DNA of 64,000 bases, taken from Paraburkholderia phenazinium. GTDB taxonomy: Bacteria; Pseudomonadota; Gammaproteobacteria; Burkholderiales; Burkholderiaceae. The notes below the pieces were generated by a model. The model ran no database searches. It was given only the letters and a program-made list of their open reading frames with translations, and had not been told where the DNA came from. This document shows positions 59,101 through 64,000 of this stretch, piece by piece. Both the position numbers and the translations under genes were made by a program. Every line of letters begins with the position of its first letter. Position 1 is the stretch's first letter. The stretch spans positions 124,001-188,000 of the forward strand of contig NZ_FNCJ01000006.1 of NCBI RefSeq assembly GCF_900100735.1. The letters are read 5' to 3'.

Positions 59101-59174
59101 CCGAAGCGACGAAACGTGCTGCTTCGGAGGCGAAACGCGGTGGCTCCAACGACCCGACGAAGCAAGCCGCGTAA
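56130..59174 (+). CDS. TraG/VirD4-type coupling ATPase
   Basis: A 1014-residue protein. N-terminal hydrophobic helices (about residues 160-230) are followed by Walker A GQTGSGKT (318-325) and Walker B LLCMADEAQ (D about 694), with an ATQTVNEF sensor-like motif. Between them is an insert (about 449-511: NYQAWSDALDEAV ... SWGFTGWEQYVAWR) that also occurs as the small protein at 18160-18510. These ATPases link DNA processing to a type IV secretion channel. GGAGGAA precedes the ATG. Confidence 0.9.
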   Translation: METKETTTWNVGPKLDEEPIEKATALAVAMDPTKVKAPPYDRNAAAFIETLAAGMRADGAATLVWNGSVDRIRKNVLRQCAEYFGRKGVNTTVAPFDLQDKLGDSAVSSRGVPLVQVIKVNGDDCEIGQGGSSMAETALLYAHPLVTVASEALMAAGHMGLPGFVLTQASYAIGTLALLGRNWRYVVRPTAQYTLGITTIQTAASYFLGEYAGPIVAAGNALMLARPFLESFLNNRSGKERQFQLPPGYEKPNDAPDLAKRETQVLNAADFAKNGPVLVLAIARGDMKFLHDPLAPDAGMPLGISAHEDLSTHLLVIGQTGSGKTYGIMIPLAQQWLTMGTIRNGKFENCGGGFFLDGKGQLPDVIIAALMEQGLDKVLNIIRVSPEPGGQPIALLQGMTPDEVTAAMLEVNNTKPDEQDDFFKVSPGNWLSHSSLLLWECMRLEQLQLEAKAKKAGFANYQAWSDALDEAVRNKKPKSDGSSWGFTGWEQYVAWRQQKGLSVPTLYQDAMRHFRWYFAGLNDFTMFFMEDSLFISGMSPPAPAEGAAPLLPSIAPPVPAGNGIVGWLTTNHPDMIAGNSNGKLIQQSLTFARRELPGLRADLRSDIRATLSSWFTPIMRSTKLGHWAYLEHGCDILECLRGAVVGICLPETLYKKAGVIITTLAKKRVFNAIQARPEDWETKFPDQRPLLCMADEAQLLVSGANADERKMLSIARSLGLYCVYATQTVNEFSGRLGDDNAKAFMANFVSWVTLKSTEDSNRWANGRLKMQKVFNYTYYLTGGLKTLLSTDFQRQHEAALDDLATGQRELEPGKRLALLKRLRYDLSRPADVTLSKKDREALHNADDHSGRLPMSLLKLATMFTVGAVTTNVVEAVVGTGSLVKSLAKRTGNAMSRLFMGGTVKHDDYAPPSFNIDKKNGKREEDIDLFPKERWALLDQPRTAVVSINRGGVPRRDIATTIGKLSIAQIREYARLQGIPTIYDVMDARAAAEATKRAASEAKRGGSNDPTKQAA

Positions 59175-59209
59175 GCCATGCTGGAGGGCCCGGGTGACCG
59201 GGCCTTCCC

Positions 59210-59253
59210 CGTGCCCTGGCACAGTTTGACATTCACGTCAAACCTGCGAAGGT
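59210..59253 (+). promoter_or_regulatory. Operator and promoter of the 59285 gene
   Basis: Operator CGTGCCCTGGCACA (59210-59223), 2 bp gap, -35 TTGACA (59226-59231), 16 bp spacer, -10 GAAGGT (59248-59253). A GC-rich hairpin at 59185-59206 may end the preceding transcript. Confidence 0.8.
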
Positions 59254-59284
59254 GGGCGCATCGAAACCTTGGAGGAGGTCCTGC

Positions 59285-59869
59285 ATGAACCCCAACACCC
59301 CATCCCGGCACAGCATCCGCTGGCTCGCGCCCTTCCTGTTCGTCGTGCTGCTCGCGGTCGTCCTGCTGGGCGGGTATTTTGTGCTGGGCGCCTGCGCCGT
59401 CCTGTTCGTGCTGCTCCTAGCCTCGCTGGCGATCAACGTCCCACCGTACCGACGCGATCAGGATCAGGAGCGCGTCATCACGAAGAACGTCCAGGTCGTC
59501 GAGGGGGCGCTCGAGCGGCAGCGCTCGGGGATCGAAAGCGATCGGCCCCGGGGTCAGGACTTCTCGGCCAACGATCTTAAGGAACAGCAGGCCGCTCTCC
59601 ACGATGTGAAGCAACGGCTGCGTGGCGAGCGGATCGACCTGGGCGTGGTGATCGTTGTGCTGGTGCTCAACGCCTGGCTGTTCAGCGTGGTCCTCGCCGC
59701 ATGGTGGGCCACCGGCGGCAACGCCTGCCCGTCCCTGACCCTCGCGCGTGCACCGTTCACCGTCATCAGCGCGATGAAGGCCACGGGGTCGCGTGCGGAA
59801 AACGCGATGCTCGACGAGACCAAAGCGGCGACATGCTTCTTCGTTCCCAATGCCCAGGGAGGTGCATGA
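59285..59869 (+). CDS. Multi-pass membrane protein
   Basis: A 194-residue protein starting MNPNTPSRHS after GGAGGAGG. Two adjoining membrane segments lie near the N-terminus (WLAPFLFVVLLAVVLLGGYF; LGACAVLFVLLLASLAIN). A charged cytoplasmic-looking loop follows, then a third segment (VVIVVLVLNAWLFSVVLAAW) and a tail. The stop overlaps the next start. It is probably an inner-membrane component of the transfer set. Confidence 0.75.
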   Translation: MNPNTPSRHSIRWLAPFLFVVLLAVVLLGGYFVLGACAVLFVLLLASLAINVPPYRRDQDQERVITKNVQVVEGALERQRSGIESDRPRGQDFSANDLKEQQAALHDVKQRLRGERIDLGVVIVVLVLNAWLFSVVLAAWWATGGNACPSLTLARAPFTVISAMKATGSRAENAMLDETKAATCFFVPNAQGGA

Positions 59870-60378
59870 TGACCACGATGAAACCTGAATCCCCGATGGC
59901 CCAGGCCAAGCCCTACGCCCTGGCCGCCCTCGGGTTCGTGATCCTGTTCGTGCTGGCCATGGCCGTGGGTCGCCACCTGCGGCATGGCCCGGCTGCGCCG
60001 ACCCCGATCGTGAACAACACGTCGGTGGGCACCACCACGGGGACCCCGGCCACCACCGCATCGCCCGACGGTGGAGCGGTCGAGGCGGACGCGCAGGCGC
60101 ACCCGGAACGGTACAGGTACAGCCGGACCGAATGCTCGGAGCGGGTCCTGGCGTACGCGATCGCGCGATCGAGCAAGCCGGCCGCCCCCGTTGATGCGTC
60201 CGCCCCCACCTCCGGGTGGCAGCAGTACCAGGCGACGCTGCGCGCTGCGCACGACGCCGCGGTGAAAGCGGACCAGGACCTGTGCAACCGGTCGCTCACC
60301 CTCACGGACCACCTCGCGATTCTGTGGCTGCGGGTGAACACGTGGGCGTTGCTCCTTCTGATGCCCCACGGGGGCTGA
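59869..60378 (+). CDS. Single-pass membrane protein
   Basis: A 169-residue protein. Two start codons overlap the preceding stop (ATGATGA); 59869 has GGGAGG at the better distance and 59866 is the alternative. One N-terminal membrane helix (YALAALGFVILFVLAMAVGR) is followed by a Pro/Thr-rich linker and a helical C-terminal domain with two Cys (SRTECSERVL; DQDLCNRS). The C-terminal part is probably periplasmic. Confidence 0.75.
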   Translation: MTTMKPESPMAQAKPYALAALGFVILFVLAMAVGRHLRHGPAAPTPIVNNTSVGTTTGTPATTASPDGGAVEADAQAHPERYRYSRTECSERVLAYAIARSSKPAAPVDASAPTSGWQQYQATLRAAHDAAVKADQDLCNRSLTLTDHLAILWLRVNTWALLLLMPHGG

Positions 60379-60415
60379 GCGCTCCGTGCCGTGGCCAGGC
60401 CACTGAACCGATCAA

Positions 60416-60439
60416 GCCCAGCTCCACGCTGGGCTTTTT
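60416..60439 (+). terminator. Terminator after the 59285 operon
   Basis: GCCCAGC-TCCAC-GCTGGGC followed by TTTTTC. Confidence 0.9.
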
Positions 60440-60469
60440 CATGGGCCGCAGAATCTTCTTGCAAAGGGG

Positions 60470-60497
60470 TTGACGGGTCGGTCGGGTCCACTAAGGT
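60470..60497 (+). promoter_or_regulatory. Promoter of the 60567 gene
   Basis: -35 TTGACG (60470-60475), 16 bp spacer, -10 TAAGGT (60492-60497). No operator copy was seen within 60 bp. Confidence 0.75.
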
Positions 60498-60566
60498 GGT
60501 CCTTCAAGGTGAGCGTTTCAGTTCCCCTTGCGCTGCTCCCTTCCAACCGCCCCCGAGGAGATCACC

Positions 60567-60704
60567 ATGACCTGCGTCCGCACCACCAGCCCCGAGCAAG
60601 CCCGGCAACGCCTCACCGAACGCATCGCCCAGTTCCAGGCGGAGCGGGCTCAACGCCTGGCCTCACCGCCTGTGCAAGCGCAAGCGGCGCCGTCCGCGCG
60701 CTGA
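60567..60704 (+). CDS. 45-residue helical peptide
   Basis: A short gene: ATG 60567 lies after GAGGAGATCACC. The product is a single charged helix (PEQARQRLTERIAQFQAERA) with an Ala/Pro/Gln tail. It has its own promoter and terminator, which supports it as real despite its size. Function unknown; a small regulator or leader peptide is possible. Confidence 0.65.
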   Translation: MTCVRTTSPEQARQRLTERIAQFQAERAQRLASPPVQAQAAPSAR

Positions 60705-60731
60705 GCGGTTCCAACGAACTGGAACAACCTT

Positions 60732-60752
60732 GGGGGCCTCGCGGCCCCCTTT
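60732..60752 (+). terminator. Terminator of the 60567 gene
   Basis: GGGGGCC-TCGC-GGCCCCC followed by TTTG. Confidence 0.75.
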
Positions 60753-60847
60753 GCACTCGCTGACGCCCGTTGCCCTGGGCCTGACCTTGGGCTCCAGCCC
60801 AACGGCCGGAGGCGCCGTTCCCTGCCTTCTGCTTCCAGGTGTTGGGG

Positions 60848-61462
60848 TCAGGCGCTCCACCGCGGACCCGTGCCCTGGTCCGGGATCCGCCAGGACTTGC
60901 CGTCCCACGACGCGCCCGTCCAGTTCAGGTGCTCCTCGAAAGCCACCCGGGCCGCCAGGTCACGCATGGCTTGCTCGATCGACGACAGTGCGAACAGGTC
61001 GGCCATGCCGGCGAAGTTCTCCTGCTCGTTGATGAGCGGCACCACCCGGGCGTTGAACTCCGCCTGGAACCGGGCCAGGGCATCGAGGTCGGCGACCTTG
61101 ACGGTGCGCTCCACCACGCGCCCGAGCGCCCGCGCCTTGCCCTGGATGTCAGGGTCCGGGAGTTCGGCGACGAACACCTGGTGCTCGTGCTCCCCGATGG
61201 TGATGCTCACCAGCACCGACAGCTCCGGGTCGGGCTCCTGCCACGATGCCTCGGGCCGCACGACCTGCACCACCCTGAGGCTGGCCGTGATGCGCTCCAG
61301 CGCCCCGGCGAACGTCGCGTCCGCCAACGGCGCCTGGCCCGGGGTGCTGCCCTCACCGGGCGTGACGATTGGCGCGCTGTGCTGCTGGTCGTACGCGTCG
61401 CACAACCGTTCGAAGTCGGCCGCGTCGGCCATCGCCTGCGGGTCGTTGGGGGTGATGCTCAT
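60848..61462 (-). CDS. Hypothetical protein
   Basis: A 204-residue soluble protein; ATG 61462 (MSITPND) has AGGA at 7 bp, 61468 being the alternative. It is mostly alpha/beta (LERITASLRVVQVVRPEASW; VLVSITIGEHEHQVFVAELP), ending in a Trp-rich segment. No family was recognised. A partial operator (60869-60882) lies inside its 3' end. Confidence 0.7.
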   Translation of the reverse strand: MSITPNDPQAMADAADFERLCDAYDQQHSAPIVTPGEGSTPGQAPLADATFAGALERITASLRVVQVVRPEASWQEPDPELSVLVSITIGEHEHQVFVAELPDPDIQGKARALGRVVERTVKVADLDALARFQAEFNARVVPLINEQENFAGMADLFALSSIEQAMRDLAARVAFEEHLNWTGASWDGKSWRIPDQGTGPRWSA

Positions 61463-61605
61463 GGTCATTTCCTGGGTGGACGCTTGCGAGGATCTTGAGG
61501 GAGCGAACGGGCTCGCCGCACGGACGGCCCACCGGGCGCCCCGGCGCGATGCCAGGGTGCCGCCCTTCGTGCGCGCGGCGTGGAGGTGGTTGGGGCGGCA
61601 CGCGA

Positions 61606-61863
61606 TCATCGGAGCCCGCCCAGGATGCGCTGAATACCCTGCCCCAGTGTGTGCAGACCCGCGGCTTCGGCCGGTTTGTCCTGCAGCGAAAGCTGGCGTT
61701 TCACGTCCTCGTGCCGCTCGACGGTGCGGGCGAGCCAGGAGGACAGGGTGAGGCCGTCCAGCCGCGCGACGGCGGTCACCGCACGGTGAACGGCAGGGTC
61801 CACACGGCTGGTCATGGCCAGCCGGCCGCGCTTGCGGGTGGGCGATACGGGATCGAGGGTCAT
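61606..61863 (-). CDS. Ribbon-helix-helix-like protein
   Basis: An 85-residue protein starting MTLDPVSPTR after GGAG. Residues about 17-55 (TSRVDPAVHRAVTAVARLDG, then LTLSSWLARTVERHE) fit a ribbon-helix-helix DNA-binding fold, used by plasmid regulators, MobC-type accessories and antitoxins. It is controlled by the promoter and operator at 61896-61943. Confidence 0.7.
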   Translation of the reverse strand: MTLDPVSPTRKRGRLAMTSRVDPAVHRAVTAVARLDGLTLSSWLARTVERHEDVKRQLSLQDKPAEAAGLHTLGQGIQRILGGLR

Positions 61864-61895
61864 GGGGTTCTCCGGTCGGTGGGCAGGTGATCGTC

Positions 61896-61943
61896 CGTGC
61901 CCGGGCACACCTTCCACCCTAGCGATGCTGAGCCGCAATGCAA
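61896..61943 (-). promoter_or_regulatory. Promoter with downstream operator
   Basis: Minus strand: -35 TTGCAT (61943-61938), 16 bp spacer, -10 TAGGGT (61921-61916), operator TGTGCCCGGGCACG (61909-61896) just after it. Confidence 0.75.
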
Positions 61944-62029
61944 GAGGGATGAGTACATCCCCTTACGCGTCCAATGGCAAGTTTTTGGCCCGGCTGGGGG
62001 CGACGGGCGCCCGATCGATCCCGGATCGT

Positions 62030-62099
62030 TTGACAAGCCCCAGTAACCTGCGAAGGTGGTTCTGAACCACCCAGCCGGGTGAACCCGTGCCATTGCACG
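62030..62099 (+). promoter_or_regulatory. Promoter and operator of the tandem paralogue operon
   Basis: -35 TTGACA (62030-62035), 16 bp spacer, -10 GAAGGT (62052-62057). Operator CGTGCCATTGCACG (62086-62099) lies about 22-35 bp after the predicted start point and 26 bp before the ATG, a roadblock-like position. The ACCTGCGAAGGTGG core is identical to that at 59226-59253. Confidence 0.8.
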
Positions 62100-62125
62100 G
62101 TATGGACCAACGAGGAGACCGACCC

Positions 62126-62797
62126 ATGGAAAACGAGGAGCACAACGATGCCCTTGACTGCGAGGAAGGGCACTACCCCTACCCGGATGCCTGCGTGAAG
62201 CTGGTGATGGGCGTGACGGAGGAGACGGGCTTTCGTTCCGTGCTCGATCCGATGCGATCGATGGTGCTGGTCAGCACGAAGGACGCCGCCGCCGAGGCCT
62301 TGTTTAAGCATCGCGTTCCGGGATTCGCACCGCAGGTGGTGTCGTCCCTGGACGATGTGCGCTGGCAGGTCCAGCAGCTTCGCGACATGGAAGCCACCCG
62401 GAAGGACGGCTGGTTCCTGCGCAAGCTCCGGGAGCCGCACATGGTGACCTTCCACTGGACCATGGGTGTTCTGCACCGCCGCTTCCTGTTGGCAGGGACG
62501 TCGGCCCAGGCCTGCCGCGCCGTGATTCCGCAACCGTACGTGGGCGTTGCCGTGTCCCTGACCGAGCTGGAAGCGCTGCTGGCCCGTATGGAGCGGGCCC
62601 GGACCGGCGAGGAGGTGGTTGACTACGCCTGGAGCTACGGCCCCGGTGGGGATTGGCAGCGCAGCGCCGAACGTCGGATCGCGCAATGGACCCCTGAGGA
62701 AAAGGCGTGGTCCCACGAACAATACAAGAACTACCTGCGCTATTTCCCCCTAACGGTCAACGAGGAGAAGGTCAACGAGGAGAACCATCATGACTGA
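62126..62797 (+). CDS. Tandem paralogue 1, unknown family
   Basis: A 223-residue protein starting MENEEHNDAL after GAGGAGA. It shares with the next two genes: EEGHYPYPDACVK at the start, SSLDDVRWQVQQLRDMEATR, a Trp/Met strand region (MVTFHWTMGVLHRRFLLA), ELEALLARMERARTGEE and EEKAW. No enzyme motif was recognised. The stop overlaps the next start by 8 bp, so the three are translationally coupled. Confidence 0.8.
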   Translation: MENEEHNDALDCEEGHYPYPDACVKLVMGVTEETGFRSVLDPMRSMVLVSTKDAAAEALFKHRVPGFAPQVVSSLDDVRWQVQQLRDMEATRKDGWFLRKLREPHMVTFHWTMGVLHRRFLLAGTSAQACRAVIPQPYVGVAVSLTELEALLARMERARTGEEVVDYAWSYGPGGDWQRSAERRIAQWTPEEKAWSHEQYKNYLRYFPLTVNEEKVNEENHHD

Positions 62798-63461
62798 TCT
62801 GACGAACGCTGTCCGCGACGACGAGACGCTCCTCTGCGAAGAAGGCCACTACCCCTACCCGGATGCCTGCGTAAAGGTGGTGATGGCGCTCGAGCTGGGC
62901 GGCCATGCCGACATCGCGCGCCTGGCCACTTTGATCCTCGTCAGCACGAAGGACGATGTGGCCGAGTCCTTGTTCAACAATCGCTACCCGGGCTTCTGCG
63001 CACACACCGTGTCATCGTTGGACGATGTGCGGTGGCAGGTAAAGCAGCTCCGGGAGCTGGACGCGAAGCGTCGGGACGGCTGGCTCATGCGCAAGCTTCG
63101 CAGGCCGTACATGGTCACGTTCCGCTGGACCATGGACGTTCTGCATCGCCGCTTCGTGCTGGCCGTGTCCGCCACGGACGCTCACGACCGCGAGGTCCCC
63201 AGGCCCTACGCGGGCATGGCGATGTCGCTGAGCGACCTTGAAACGCTGCTGGCCCGGATGGAGCGCGTCAAAACCGGCGAGGAGTCCGCCGAATACGCCT
63301 GGGACTTCAGGAAAGGCGGGGATTTCGATCGCCACGCCAAGCGCCGGTGGACCACGATGCCGCCGGAGGAGAAGGCCTGGTACACCGACGCGATCAAGGC
63401 GTTCAAGGAAACGTATCCCGATGAGGTCCGTTCGTCCCACGAGGAGGACCATCATGACTGA
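62790..63461 (+). CDS. Tandem paralogue 2, unknown family
   Basis: A 223-residue paralogue with the same blocks: EEGHYPYPDACVKVVM, SSLDDVRWQVKQLRELDAKR, MVTFRWTMDVLHRRFVLAVS, LETLLARMERVKTGEE. The start lies 8 bp inside the preceding gene, just after GAGGAGAACC. The duplicated units are nearly colinear, so this family has expanded by tandem copying. Confidence 0.8.
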   Translation: MTDLTNAVRDDETLLCEEGHYPYPDACVKVVMALELGGHADIARLATLILVSTKDDVAESLFNNRYPGFCAHTVSSLDDVRWQVKQLRELDAKRRDGWLMRKLRRPYMVTFRWTMDVLHRRFVLAVSATDAHDREVPRPYAGMAMSLSDLETLLARMERVKTGEESAEYAWDFRKGGDFDRHAKRRWTTMPPEEKAWYTDAIKAFKETYPDEVRSSHEEDHHD

Positions 63462-64000
63462 CCTGACGAACCCTGTGCGTGACGCCCAGGCGCCCCTCTG
63501 CGAAGAAGGCGTCTACCCCTACCCCGACGGCTGCGTGAAGCTGGTGATCGGCAACGCTGGCGAGCTTGACGTGCATTCGTCTTTCCAATATGCCCTCCCG
63601 ATGGTGGTGGTCACCTCGCTGGACGACCTGGCGAATGAAAGGTTCCAAGACCACCACCAGGATGCGCGCCCGCAGACCGTGGACGATCTGAACGACGTGC
63701 GTTGGCAGGTCCAGCAGCTCCGTGAGCTGGAGGCCAAACGCACGTCCGGCTGGTTCCTGCGTTGGCTCTTCACCCCGTGCATGGTCGTGCACCGCGGCAC
63801 CATGGGTTCCATGCACCGCCGTTTCCTGCTGGCCCGTAACGCGGTCCATGCTCGACGCTTGGTCATCCGTAGCCCTTACTCCGGGTACGCCCTGACACTC
63901 AAAGAGCTGGAAGCCCTGCTGGCCCGGATGGAGCGCGTGAAGACCGGCGAGGAGCCCGCCGAGTACGCTTGGGATTACAGCGAAGGCGGCGATTTCGATC
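63454..64000 (+). CDS. Tandem paralogue 3, cut by window end
   Basis: The frame runs from ATG 63454 to the window edge (182 codons). It has the same order of blocks: EEGVYPYPDGCVKLVIG, NDVRWQVQQLRELEAKRTSG, SMHRRFLLARNAVHARRL, LEALLARMERVKTGEE. The start overlaps the preceding stop by 8 bp. The middle is the most diverged of the three (LFTPCMVVHRGTMGS). The C-terminus is unseen. Confidence 0.8.
   Translation, partial: MTDLTNPVRDAQAPLCEEGVYPYPDGCVKLVIGNAGELDVHSSFQYALPMVVVTSLDDLANERFQDHHQDARPQTVDDLNDVRWQVQQLRELEAKRTSGWFLRWLFTPCMVVHRGTMGSMHRRFLLARNAVHARRLVIRSPYSGYALTLKELEALLARMERVKTGEEPAEYAWDYSEGGDFD

Noticed and set aside
2508..62099. The operator as a LexA, KorA or KorB site
   Set aside because: It differs from CTGT-N8-ACAG and from the IncP KorA and KorB operators as I know them; the only LexA box found is before umuD.

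Overview
The window looks like part of a large, GC-rich conjugative plasmid (or plasmid-like element) of a proteobacterium, probably a beta- or gammaproteobacterium. Supporting evidence is a TrfA-type replication initiator beside a five-copy iteron array, a plasmid-type topoisomerase III, a TraG/VirD4-type coupling ATPase among membrane proteins, a umuDC pair behind a LexA box, and many small genes with strong Shine-Dalgarno sites. No rRNA, tRNA, insertion sequence or CRISPR array was seen. The host genus cannot be fixed from the sequence.

Layout. 1-11.7 kb is a leftward cluster: ankyrin-repeat proteins (about eight, one cut by the window edge), two short proteins with an N6-methyltransferase fold but no visible NPPY/F motif, a MerR/excisionase-type regulator, and unknowns. 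11.9-18.0 kb runs rightward: a double adenine methyltransferase in one chain, a NucS-like nuclease (together a candidate restriction-modification system), umuD, umuC and an unknown gene. 18.1-33.9 kb is mostly leftward small plasmid genes, including six proteins with one to five excisionase-type helix-turn-helix units, LPD29, NinX/DUF2591 and DUF6876 family proteins, two paralogous membrane proteins and an acidic possible antirestriction protein. 34.0-39.7 kb holds topB, the origin region, the replication initiator and a partner gene. 40-47.6 kb has a PD-(D/E)xK-like protein, two lipoproteins (one a probable zinc metallopeptidase), an SF3 helicase and an HNH nuclease. 47.8-60.4 kb is a rightward set that looks conjugation-related: a 1354-residue polyvalent protein, a glycine-zipper lipoprotein, several membrane proteins and the coupling ATPase. 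60.5-64 kb ends with three tandem paralogous genes, the last cut by the window.

Shared regulation is the most striking feature. A palindrome of the form CGTGC-N4-GCACG occurs about 23 times, nearly always between genes, often a few bases upstream of a promoter, and once touching the last iteron. Nineteen promoters on both strands share TTGAC/TTGC-type -35 boxes, exactly 16 bp of spacer and a -10 close to TAAGGT. A second shared signal is a 45-46 nt stem-loop element in six leaders, always pointing toward the gene and usually ending 51-64 nt (101 nt once) before its start codon. Together these suggest that one plasmid-wide repressor and one leader-RNA mechanism tie replication, conjugation, defence and accessory genes together; this is inference from the sequence pattern.
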